DNA from: Taenia hydatigena
Lineage: Eukaryota; Platyhelminthes; Cestoda; Cyclophyllidea; Taeniidae
Assembly (NCBI GenBank): GCA_036345935.2
Contig: JADWOT020001278.1
Location: forward strand, 127,344-191,343
Direction: 5' to 3'
Length of the DNA: 64,000 nt
The number at the start of each line of letters is the position of its first letter. Positions within the stretch are counted from its first letter, which is position 1. This document shows positions 26,667 to 36,601 of the stretch, piece after piece. The notes under the pieces are model-generated. The model saw only the letters and a list, made by a program, of their open reading frames with translations. It did not search any database and was not told the DNA's origin. Both the position numbers and the translations under genes were made by a program.

Positions 26667-28808
26667 GAATTGGGACCGGTTTGGTGTCGCTTAATGTTGT
26701 GGTTTTGTCCGCCGCCTTCGCCAAAAAGAGCTGTTCGATAGAACTCTAGGTGTCTTATGTCAAAAAGTGTCAGACACGGCATGTCCTCAATGAAAACGCA
26801 AGAATGGATCAAATGTCTCAGCAATTTTAAGGTAACAACGGCTAAGTTGGGATGAGTTGACCTCTTTACTAAAGTAAGGAACGCCATTGTGCTGTTAGAG
26901 AAAGCAAAAATTGGTAGGGGGTTCAAAATTATTGAGATTTCAAAACATGGAGTATTGTATGCCCATGTATCATTTGAGGGAAGCATGCGATCCATTGCTG
27001 CTGTTCAGATGAGTGTTGCATTTTAAGGGTATTTCGCCCCTTCAGGATAGACGCAGGCTAGCCTGAAAAAAACAGAAGAAGCGGTAAGGAGTGGGTAGAG
27101 CAGTATTATGCCACAGTAGCTACGTTGCAATCTGGTTACTCAGTACTATGGCATTGGGAAAATGACATTTGTGTGCGCGAGCTTGAGCCCAGGCAAGTTC
27201 ATAGCCAGAATAATCAGACAATAGAAGCACTTCAAAGCGAATGACCTGCATGTGATTCGGAAAAATGCGCGATGGCTGAGAACATGGCTTGCGGACATTT
27301 TCGAGAGACATGATTTTTTCCTTCTGGCTAAGCTCGATCAATGAGGAACTATTAACGCATTTGATGCCGAATTGTGTGTCTGGTATAAGCCAGAGCAAGT
27401 AGCACATCGACTGCACCGGCACCCAGACGGCTTGAAATATCAGAAGGATATACGTAGAAATTGCCTCAGCATGCTTTGTGACTTCTGGCGCAATTGGCAG
27501 TATCACTACTAAAAGCTTGTCTGCTGCACAAAACAATCTTGATTGAGGTACAGGGCTGAAGTTTACAGAGAGCTATTCAGAATGGCGTGAGGGATGATAG
27601 TGCGGTCCGAAATTGTCCCTATTGCATAGTCTTCACGGTGCATCACCGATCCAAATATGTGCAATTTACTGGGAAAGGCTAGCTTCGTCCTGAAGAGTAG
27701 TATCTTGCCACCAATGCGCCGAATATGATGGGCACTGACGCGTGCTCTGACATGAGTAATGTTCATGAGACAATTCGCCACAATCTCCAACCATAGACAA
27801 ATCACAGTCGTGGAACTTACCAATCAAATGTGCTTCGTTTATCTGCCACTTACTAGCAAATGAAACTTGATGAGTTCCAAAGGCCATCATTTCAACGTTT
27901 CTCGCTTCTCCAAGCATGTACTCACTGATTTGCGATTAACAGTTCTAGGGAGTAGTGATTAAGATGGCATTTGCATCGCAGCATCCATCATGAAGATGAA
28001 TGGGACGACTAATATTTGAATAATGAATGCAGTACCCGTTCCACATCTCCTTAATCTCCACCGCTGCATCCTCCCATGAATTTCGACTCGTTTGTGTTTT
28101 CATCTTCCTGTGTGGGCAAATTAGAGACACTGCGATGACTGCTGACACAATAATTTGCTTTCTTGAGAAAAAAAACAGCAACTGCGACATCATTGGTTTG
28201 ATGTGACGCAACTGAGACGCATTCAGGATATAGTGATGTCGAGGAAGATCAGGGACGTTCAAGGCCATTTACACACTTCTATGCCTAGTGTCACGCGACA
28301 ATGCAACAATGCGCGCAATTGCCTTACATGTCTGCCGCATGAGCTCAACTGCCTTTTTTATTCATGCTACACTCTTACTTAGCGGAGGGTAGAAGTGAAC
28401 GACAGCGTGTCAGCAGTAGTGGTCATAACTGGATGCGTACCAGACTTCCACAGACGAGTCGCTTTGCAGAAGTTAAAATAATCGTTGCCAGAATTGCGTC
28501 TCATCTGAGTGTACAATAGCGCTCAAAATCCGTCAATGTTACCTCATGGATACAAGACTTGGATTTTCACACAATGTGTTTCTTGAAGGAAACTTAAGTG
28601 TCTAAACTCCAGCAAAGCAAAACGCTTACCATTTGTGTGCGGAATGAGAAGGTGGAATCGTAAACAATGAGGAAACAAAGTGACGGTGTCTGCAGTACAA
28701 CTCACCCATGGCATTCTCCACTGCAAAACAAAGCATAAAACAATTAATGCGAGATGTTTCGCAGTTTTGCTTGATAACTAAGTCTGTTGTGCCATAGTGA
28801 GTAACCAT
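26667..28808 (-). CDS. Unidentified multi-exon gene (partial) downstream of the guanylate cyclase
   Basis: Minus-strand exons that join in phase are 28720-28630 (or starting at an in-frame ATG at 28808 with no intron), 28107-28036, 27924-27821 and 27523-27246. A further exon at 26891-26667 has a strong pyrimidine-rich acceptor (TTTCTCTAACAG) and a GTGAGT donor, but needs another exon before it. Every junction of the first four leaves matching split codons, which chance frames rarely do. The first exons are charged and aromatic (SWEDAAVEIKEMW). The fourth is hydrophobic with possible helices. The last reads like a helical repeat (THPNLAVVTLKLLRHLIHSC). I cannot name the family. The first exon lies within about 430-520 bases of the cyclase stop codon, so these may be tandem genes, or less likely an alternative 3' end of the cyclase. 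Confidence 0.4.
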
Positions 28809-29237
28809 CGCAGTCTCATGCCCACAAAACAGCTGTGGCGCACCCAGAGTGAAGGGCGCAGCGCTAACTAAGCATTGCGGACTATCAATGCGTTTAAAAA
28901 TAGTTTGGCTTAGTTCAGGCTCTTTATCACCTGACTAATATTGGGCTTTCCGGTACAACCTGTGTTGCATTTGTCTGCATTGGTACGGACAAAGGCTGCA
29001 TAAAACTATCCAATTCTAACACTATCTACCACCTATCATTCAAAGAAGCTTATTTTTCACCTGTTGCTTACAAAACTCTTTGCCAAGCTACTTCATGTTT
29101 TACAGGCAGTCAATTAGACCTCTGACCACGCTCATTCCGCAAAGTATCAAAGGTAGCGTAACAAAATGCTGTAATGCGATCGACAAAACCAAGTAAAACT
29201 AGTTTTCAGGAGATAATCGCATAGCAGATGGCATTGC

Positions 29238-29416
29238 TTACTTTGTTAATGGAGGCGGTTGAGGTAAAGGCTTGTAAAAATTGTCACTACTAGTGAGCCA
29301 ATAACTTTTCGTCTCCACACCACCTCCAAATTCAACTAAACCACAATGCTCAGCATGGCAGCCTTCGATTTCATCCAATATCTCCTTTATTGCTTTGCTG
29401 ATGTGTATCCTGAATG
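29238..29416 (-). CDS. Guanylate cyclase exon 16: C-terminal end
   Basis: Acceptor CCTTTTAG. Encodes [18 protein letters not shown] and [12 protein letters not shown], the last strands of the domain, then a proline-rich tail ending at TAA (29240-29238). The final bases also read as a GTAAGC donor, so the stop could be spliced out in some transcripts. Confidence 0.9.
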
Positions 29417-32400
29417 CTAAAAGGAAAAGATTTTGCGTTGGAGTAATGGCTAAATTAAAGTAGGCAAGGAGGCGCGCCACCAACCGGCTCCAGATGACTC
29501 CATCTTCAGTGCCCGATTAACGGTATCACCAAAGAGACAGTAACGAGGCATTGTAAGCCCTACGACACCAGCAACGCAAGGTCCTGCAGGTAAACAGAGC
29601 ATCGTTTCTTCAATGTTATGCAAATGATTGCATGGTTTGTAGTCCCAATGAGAAGCGAAGGTTAAATACTTTATTTGAATGTCAGCTCTTGAAAGCTTGC
29701 TGCATGCCAATTGGTCAGTGCTTCATACTTGTTTGAAGTCACCAGCTTATTTCACCTGCTTAATGACAATCCTGTGGGCACAATGTGGTCTCAAATGGAA
29801 AGCTATAATTGCAAAAGAATGTATGAGATGGTGCAGCACCTGCGCGGCAATAGTGACAAGGCATGAATCACAGCGTGAAGTCAGCTTATAGCAATATTGA
29901 ATTTCAGGCCCAGACTGGTCTTTTGCCGCAGCCATTGCACAAATGCCTTTGGTATTTGTTTGGCCAACTTGATATGCATCTATCACGCACGGACTAGGAA
30001 GGAAACGAGCTCAGATATCCATCAAACTAACCACTATGCAGACCGATGCGCAGCCTCAAGGGGACCTGCGGTAGGTACTTAATGGTAAAAGCGCCACAAG
30101 CACTAAGCAGATCGAGGGCCATCGTTGCGACCTCAGCTGCGTGGCGTCGTCCATTACGGACTGGTAATCCCGAAGTCACCATGTAGGCGTCTCCTATCGT
30201 TTCCACCTAGAAAGAGTGAACCTTGCGTTTAATGGTGGGCATAGAGAGCACTTCTGTTCCATCTGTGTTTGTGGTTTAGTGAGAGCTGTGGGTATCGATT
30301 AGACCATTGAGCAAAGGAACGTAGCATGAGATCCCGCAAATTCAACTGAGTGTTTGCATTACACGCCAGATTGTCATCCTTTTAAACAAGTTAAACAAAT
30401 GGTTCACAAGTGATATTTTTTCGACCTTAGTGAGATTAAGCAAATGTAGACATCAGTTAGTTCACACTTCGTTTATTTAATAAAGCTTGATCTTCAACAC
30501 AATTTATTTTAGCATGTAGGAGTGTGGTGAGGCGGGAGTCTAATCTGCACCAGTGAGCAGACTAAAGCATCTCCAACTAAACTCACCTTGTAGACGTCGT
30601 AGTGTGCAATCGTCTTGTCAAACAATATGTACAAGTCGTTAAGAAGGTCAACAACCTGCAGTGGTGTGGACATTGCAGAAATGGTTGTGAAGCCGACGAT
30701 GTCGCTAATATAGATTGACGCCTCATCGTAAGTCTCAGGCGCGACTGCGACCCCCGCCTTCAGCGCTTCTGCCAAAACCCTACAATCCCAGCTTAATTTT
30801 ATTCATCCACTCTCCCATTGTTCAGGATCTAGTCCTGTGCGGTCGTACGCAAATGCAAAGTTACAGAATGAAATCATAACAACCAATGCTGCCAACTAGA
30901 ATTGATGAGGATAGCAACTCACGGAGGCAGCAAACGACAGATGAGAAGTTCCTTCTTTCTCCTTTCATTCTCCGGTTCATCCGTTCGATTCTTCACCTCT
31001 TCTTCCAACCGACTCGAGTAGTCCTCCATCATTTTAAACATATGCTCCACAATGTTCGTTTTTCTTGCAAAATAAGCATGAGAGTCACAAACGATGGCAA
31101 ACCTACTTTCCTCTGGTCAGTTGTTGAATCTCTTCATTCAGCTCCTTGAATGTTGGTCTCAGTCGAGGATTTTTTGACCACGCTCGCTGCATAATGTCTA
31201 TGTAAGTCGGTGAGACACCTGTTTCAAGAAGCTGGAGAGGAAAGGATAGTTGGGCAGGCCTGTAAATTGCCATCAAAAGAGAATGTGATACAACGCAATG
31301 CTACACGAGTCCCTTAATGCAATCTCAAAAAAAATTGACACGAATAGTGCTGCTTCCCTAACTGCACCTGATTGTTTCGTGTGAAGGCCTTGATTGACTC
31401 ATTCTGTCCCGCTGATGCGGGATGACCAAGTCAACATTGTGGTATGCTGAGGTGAAGAGAACTACCCACCTTTGGACGAAAAGGAGGGTCTTCTTCGCAC
31501 ATCACGCGTTTTATAATCTCCTCAACTTGCACATTATCTGGCCCATATGGTTTCGTCTGATAGAAAACTTCGTGCATTATTATGCCGAATGCATAGACAT
31601 CGCCTGGCTTAGTTCCAAGCAAAGCCGCTGTCTCATCGCGCAGTAGCTCAGGCGCCGTCCACAATTTTTCTATGGATTTTAAACAATGGTGGGCGGTCAA
31701 TGCGACCAACCTTCAGGTTTGATTAAAGGACAGCTGTCTGTCAGGTTGTAGACCTTGGGGATGCCAAAGTCGGTAATTTTCAAGACGTATCGGCAGCTGA
31801 CAAAGCAATTGGTCGACTTTAGTCTTCCGTGAGCTTTGAGACATGTGCTGTGGAGGTACTCCATTCCCTTTTAATGCCCACCGAAAGTAGTTACACAAAG
31901 TAGAGACGAGAGGAGCGGAGATTTTTTAAACAGCAATGGGACAGCATCTACTCACCCGAACGAAGTCAGTCATGAGAGAGAACTTGAAGTCCCAGTCAAA
32001 TGTGATACTTTTGTTGTTGATAACATCCTGCACACAAGATCGTGGTAAAAGGTAAGTCGATTAAAACGTAACTTTAACACGAAGCATGGAGCAAAGAAGA
32101 AGGCGTGCCGTGTATCGTGGCACAAAATCTCTGTTGCATATGAACGGATTCGGTGTTAGAGCTACAGACGTGTAGTTCTTGCCACTTTTGTGGTACAGCA
32201 ATTTCAAGGAGTGTAAGACTAGGCGAAGTAACTGCCTACATAACTATCATGCTTATTTTTAATGACAATACTTCAACTGTCAAAAATTGAAAGCTTTAGA
32301 TGGCCACGATGAAGCCGTGGTAATTGCACTAATGTACTGCAAAGGCCGATTCACAAAGCGAGCATGCCTGCTGCTTAAAAGCTATTTTTAGGATGTTGCA

Positions 32401-35400
32401 CTCTTCAAAACAAGTTTCTGTACCGATTAATTTTTTTGCTTTTTCCTTACCGTGCCTAATATCTTGCCTCTCCTAGAATGGCTCAAAACGCACTACATGC
32501 GTACCACTGTAAATGCCGCTATTGATATTGCATACGGAAGCGGTGATATAGGTGGGTCGCTCTTGCAAAATAAAATTAAAGAGGTCCTTATTTATCACCT
32601 GAAGGCTTCCACGATGACAGTAATGAAAGACAAGACTGAAGGACTCTGGTGTCACACAGCATCTCACCAAAGTGTTAATATTTTCGTGTCGCATTTCTCG
32701 AAGTCCTTCAAGGTGTTCAATCAACCGTGAGCGCAGTAGAATGCGCGATAGGCTTAATTTCTTAAGGTAGACTTGAACTCCCTAAAACAACACGCCGAGT
32801 GAAAGGCGTGTAAGCAGCTGTTTAAAAAAATCTTCTGAGATTAGAACATCTAAGTAAATACCATCAAATCGAGGCAGACTCCGACCGCATCGATGCGTAG
32901 CAATGCTAATTTCACACACGACACCAGCGTTCGCGCCCTTCCATGCAAGATGTATAGGTTAAAAAAGTTAGATTAACTACCTTTAAATGCAGATGCTAGT
33001 TTGTCACTTTGACATCGAGACCGATGTCACATTTACAGCAATGAAGAAATGTGTCACAACTGACAAGAAACTACGGTGGCTAGAAGGGTGGCTGAAAAAA
33101 ATTGTTTACACACGGGAGATGGTAAGACAGCGCGTTACCGCTAACAGCCGCGCGAATTGAGATGTAGAAGTCAAGAAGTACAAGCGGTTGGCGCGACAGC
33201 CAAACCAAGGCAATCAGTGGTGCCAAAGTATTCTTCTCGCTGTCATTGGAGTTGCGAGACAACAGCTCACATTCTGCTTACAAAAATCGGCCTTTAAATT
33301 CTGTTGCATTAGAAGAAAGCAGGAAGATGGACGCTGCATTATGCCCATCGTCATTGTTAAACATGCTCTTTCGGTGCTTAAATGCAATTGCTTAGTCCTA
33401 TCCCGTTTTTAGCACTGCATGGTAACTTTCATGAACCAAGTATTCCTTCTCTGTGACATGCTGCATTGCCTACTTCACAGAGCGTACAGCTTGCATTATC
33501 GACAGGGACAAAAAGCACATTTAGTCGAACAATCCTCCTCTTTTGCGTACGGTGTAGGAGCTCATCACATATAGTTGGTGCTGCAACAGAGACTCGAGGA
33601 GAATGCAGGAGTGCATGAAAAGATGCGAGGACATCCGGACTCGCCACCAGATCCATTCGCGACTCCGAGTTTCGGTGGAACTAAAGGTCCAATGACGCTT
33701 TAAAGCTAAAATACATTCCTCTTTTATTTATTTCTTCTAAAACATCCTTACGTTATGGAGTACCTTCGCCGATGCGTTTCCATCATCATCATCATCACCA
33801 CCACCATCATTGTCATCATCATTAAATGCAAAATCACTTTCCATAAATGCGAGTTTGAGTGAATTAAAGCGTTTCGTCTTCCGCACAATCCGTCTAATTT
33901 GACCACAATCGGTGAGGCTGTGCGATTCTGCTTGCTTGTAGACAAGCACATTTGCCAAGTACATGAGGCCAGCGTTGAACAATCCGAGTATATTTATCAG
34001 TAGAATAACCTGTACTGGCTCTAAAAGGGGTTTACAAAAGGGTGAGAGCACATCATTGGCAGCGCTGTAGATTTACTTTTTACATACCAAATCCGAAAGG
34101 TACGAATAAGTGGCATGTGCGTTGAGGTCCCTCTCCATCTCCTGGCCAATTCATCGCACTCCTTGACTGGGGCAGTATTAGTGGATGATGAATAACATCA
34201 ATGAGATTGAAGATGTCTGTATACCTCTCCACTCGGGCTCCAACCTCAGCCAGGTCAGTGGGGTTGGATTTGAGAGAGAAGAGAAGAAGGTCGTAAATGA
34301 CTTGCGAGACATCGCCATCACCAATACGGTAATGGAAGGTAATGGAGGGCAGTGTGGGCACTTGGATATGTGAGAGGGTGCGCAGTGGTTGGAAGAGATT
34401 GGCAGATGAGGTGGTATTGCCACCGCCTTCTTGCAAGTGAATTTGGACCAGGCGCATTGCTAATGCTGCCCCACTAGCCACTGAGAGGTTGATTTGCTGC
34501 CGACAAGAAAACTAACTAATCAGCGCAAACGCACGCACGATTAATGCATATATAGATCTAATTACTAAAAGAGGTGGCATTGGCCATGTAGCTCACATAA
34601 ACTACCGTGGGATATTACCGTATGCCATCTCCAAACATCGTGGCCGAAATCGTCTGGTTGAACACCAGCTTCATTCCTTCTTACCCAGCCAGGAACTTAC
34701 AAGGACGCGCTTCCCACCGAGACACCTCTCAACTAAGGTCTAACATCCTTTATAAAAGGACTTCGATCTAAAAGGCCGACATATTGTTTAGAAAACAGAT
34801 CCATGAAATATCTATTTTAAAGCATAATTTTATGACTGAAACCCATTGGTGGCGCAGTCGGTTACGGCAATCTGGGATTATTATCTTAAATAAATGCACA
34901 TGCATGCAATGGCTACATAATTTTCGTCTTCCATGTGAATGGATTGTGAGAGGGAATGAGGTAGCATGCATTACCTTATACGGCATCGATGCCTCATCGT
35001 ATCTGGTGCCCGTGGGCAGTACTGTGACAATGCTGAGCGATCGACCGGCAGCCAATGTGGATCCAGCTTGAGACAAATGAGCTCCCCAAGCACGCAGGAC
35101 ATCGTAAGTGAGCATATCCGTGGGATCCACGTGCACGAGTGCGATCCGTCCTTGTCCAATTCTTTTTAAGTTCTGAACGTCCAACACGAAGTTTAATGCC
35201 ATTTCTGCCCTTGCCATTATCAGTGCAACTAAAGAAAAAGTTGAAGGAACTGAATGAGTTGGACCCTCCCTTCAAGAAACAAAGTGAAACTCACCATCCA
35301 AATCGTCTTCCAACGGCTCTAATAAACTCGTAAAGTTTGTCGTTGATGTAACACTGACACTAGTCACTAGTTCAAGGACATTGCGCCTGGTTCGAGGAAG

Positions 35401-36601
35401 GCGAAGCGCTGACAGGGTTGAATCTAACATCTCGGGAATGTCAAGGATGGTGGCGTGCATATCGTAGAACAGTGCAATGCGTTTCCAACCGTTTTTGATG
35501 AGATGAACAAGAATGCCTTGTAGAATGGTCTTGCGATGAACTGCCACAGAGACCGCAGCGATGGGTGGAGTGAGTGAACCACGACTACTGTCGGTGAGGT
35601 GGTTGACAAAGACAGAGGCGGAACTCAACATTTGACAGTGGTAGGAGATCTGGTAGAGTTGATCTCGTGGCGGCTCCTTTGAGTTGCCGAGATTGATCCA
35701 CTCGTTCACCAAATTGCAGTCGCTAGCTAAGGGAGGTCCCAGTAACACTCTAAATCCTGTGGAATTCGACACGCTTTTCTTGAACAGCAAATGCAGAAAA
35801 AACTTTGCTCCTAAAGCAATGTAATTCCACCCTACTTTGGTCTTTTACTACTAATTGCAGTAATGTGCACTTCTGCTGCTTTAACGCGGTAACATTGGAA
35901 GAGCATTAGTTGCACTAAGTGCCTTTTCATACGCAGGTAAAATAAGTTGATCAAATCGGATAGGTCGTACGCCAATGTTAAATGTTAATTTACAATATCG
36001 TGTTAAAAAATGCAAATTATCTGATGAGCGGATATAAAACCATGGACAAGTCCACTAATTTGATATTGGGATGGCAGATTTAATCGCAAAAGCCAATTCT
36101 TCACCCACACACTATATTCCAGCTCCCATTTTAAATAATCGGTCTAACACGAGAAGTGTGGTTGACACCTGCCTGTTTTCACAGCTCCCATTTGACATTG
36201 TTTTACGAATGAATGTCACTCCGTTGCACCACTATAGTAAATGAGATGACATATTACTCGCCTTTAAATTGGATACATTTGCAGGACACGTGTGCATAAC
36301 GGATTGCGCAAGTGAACTTGTTAGTCTGTCAAAACAAACCTGTAAATCTTGCAGAATTTCGTATAGCGTGCTTGCTCTTGAGGCCTCCTGCATCGAGCAG
36401 CCAGGTGCCCATAAATGACCCAGAACAGCAAAGAAAAACGTTTCGTTGTTGGTCGGCATCAGTGAGCGCACGTAGCGCACTGCTGAGGCAACTCTGTGAG
36501 TGAAGTTGAAGCGCATTGAGTCGAGCAAGCAGATGGGATCAAGGCTGAAGGTGTAGATCGTGAGAAGGTTTCGTTCACTTGAAGCGGCATCTGTTTCCGC
36601 A
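29238..36601 (-). CDS. Receptor-type (membrane) guanylate cyclase
   Basis: This enzyme makes cGMP from GTP at the plasma membrane in response to an extracellular ligand. Sixteen exons with matching phases give about 1,155 residues. Order of domains: ligand-binding (ANF-receptor) domain, residues 1-490; membrane span, about 493-520; juxtamembrane region with an Asp-rich insert, to about 648; kinase-homology domain, 649-894; coiled signalling linker, 894-941; class III cyclase domain, 941-1140. The kinase-homology domain has HGRLKSTN where active kinases have HRDLxxxN, so it should be catalytically dead, but it keeps DFG. The cyclase keeps both metal aspartates (ISDIVGF, IGDAYM) and the guanine-selecting Glu (KVETIGD) and Cys (PRYCLFGD). 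The transition-state Arg of the NxxxR motif is Lys (NRALK). The first exon with start codon and signal peptide was not found. The stop at 29238 overlaps a possible GTAAGC donor, so a longer C-terminus is possible. Ligand unknown. Confidence 0.93.
29485..29583 (-). CDS. Guanylate cyclase exon 15: cyclase active site
   Basis: Encodes [20 protein letters not shown] and then [11 protein letters not shown]. The guanine-selecting Cys is present, the catalytic Asn is present, and the residue four places later is Lys (AAG) instead of the usual Arg. Confidence 0.96.
30032..30206 (-). CDS. Guanylate cyclase exon 14: cyclase domain core
   Basis: Begins [15 protein letters not shown] (guanine-selecting Glu and second metal Asp), then [15 protein letters not shown] and [11 protein letters not shown]. 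Acceptor TTTCTAG, donor GTTAGT. Confidence 0.97.
30587..30779 (-). CDS. Guanylate cyclase exon 13: first half of cyclase domain
   Basis: Contains [19 protein letters not shown] with the first metal-binding aspartate, then [10 protein letters not shown] and HYDVYK at the GTGAGT donor. Sixty-four codons, all open. Confidence 0.97.
30923..31063 (-). CDS. Guanylate cyclase exon 12: coiled signalling helix
   Basis: Encodes [20 protein letters not shown], then the [15 protein letters not shown] heptads and LLICRLLPP. This is the dimerisation linker that couples the kinase-homology domain to the cyclase. Donor GTGAGT splits the last proline codon. Confidence 0.93.
31107..31231 (-). CDS. Guanylate cyclase exon 11: end of kinase-homology domain
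   Basis: Acceptor CTCTCCAG, donor GTAGGT. Encodes [19 protein letters not shown] followed by TFKELNEEI, the last helices of the kinase-homology domain. Confidence 0.92.
31470..31669 (-). CDS. Guanylate cyclase exon 10: kinase-homology domain, C-lobe
   Basis: Encodes [13 protein letters not shown], then [15 protein letters not shown] and PPFRPK, the invariant C-lobe motifs of receptor cyclases. It is joined to exon 9 across only 41 bases. Confidence 0.95.
31711..31867 (-). CDS. Guanylate cyclase exon 9: pseudo-catalytic loop
   Basis: Begins GMEYLHST. It has [12 protein letters not shown] in place of the kinase catalytic loop (no catalytic Asp) and VLKITDFG in place of the metal-binding DFG segment. 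The donor GTTGGT is weak but is required, because the reading otherwise stops. Confidence 0.9.
31956..32027 (-). CDS. Guanylate cyclase exon 8: kinase-homology domain, start of C-lobe
   Basis: A 24-codon exon between acceptor TGTGCAG and donor GTGAGT. It encodes [18 protein letters not shown], matching the conserved 'NESITLDWMFRYSL' region of natriuretic-peptide-type receptors. Confidence 0.9.
32599..32781 (-). CDS. Guanylate cyclase exon 7: kinase-homology domain, N-lobe
   Basis: Acceptor TTGTTTTAG, donor GTGATA. Contains VQVYLKKLS (counterpart of the kinase VAIK lysine), [13 protein letters not shown] and [10 protein letters not shown]. These are the classic helix C and hinge motifs of receptor cyclases. 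Confidence 0.93.
33474..33680 (-). CDS. Guanylate cyclase exon 6: region between membrane and kinase-homology domain
   Basis: Acceptor GGACCTTTAG, donor GTAGGC, both at codon boundaries. Encodes 69 residues with the basic strand [15 protein letters not shown]. This part is poorly conserved between cyclases, so the assignment rests on phase and position. Confidence 0.75.
33752..34020 (-). CDS. Guanylate cyclase exon 5: membrane span and acidic juxtamembrane insert
   Basis: Acceptor CCCCTTTTAG, donor GTAAGG. The exon opens with the single membrane helix ([19 protein letters not shown]). It then gives a basic stop-transfer region ([10 protein letters not shown]) and an unusual run of Asp and Gly ([16 protein letters not shown]) encoded by GAT/GGT triplets. 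Confidence 0.9.
34088..34496 (-). CDS. Guanylate cyclase exon 4: membrane-proximal part of the ligand-binding domain
   Basis: Acceptor GTCGGCAG, donor GTATGT. Encodes the C-terminal lobe, including a region with [20 protein letters not shown]. It ends FVPFGFG a few residues before the membrane span. Confidence 0.85.
34975..35228 (-). CDS. Guanylate cyclase exon 3: ligand-binding domain
   Basis: Acceptor TTTCTTTAG, donor GTAATG. Contains [14 protein letters not shown], the strand after the 'ad-hoc' helix in receptor cyclases. Phase joins exon 2 through a valine codon and exon 4 at a codon boundary. Confidence 0.88.
35295..35756 (-). CDS. Guanylate cyclase exon 2: ligand-binding domain
   Basis: Acceptor TTCCACAG, donor GTGAGT. 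Begins [14 protein letters not shown], the conserved 'xxLGPxCSxxC' strand-turn of ANF-receptor domains, and continues through the segment [11 protein letters not shown], typical of the central strand of the second lobe. Confidence 0.9.
36258..36601 (-). CDS. Guanylate cyclase exon 1 (of those found): ligand-binding domain, N-terminal lobe
   Basis: Starts after TGTATAG and ends at GTAATA, leaving one base for the next exon. It includes a run of 'first lobe' features of ANF-receptor domains: a helix with [11 protein letters not shown] and a later PGCSMQEA segment with the lobe cysteine. An earlier exon must supply the start and signal peptide. The hydrophobic reading MILVVLLII just upstream ends in a stop and is not convincing. 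Confidence 0.75.
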
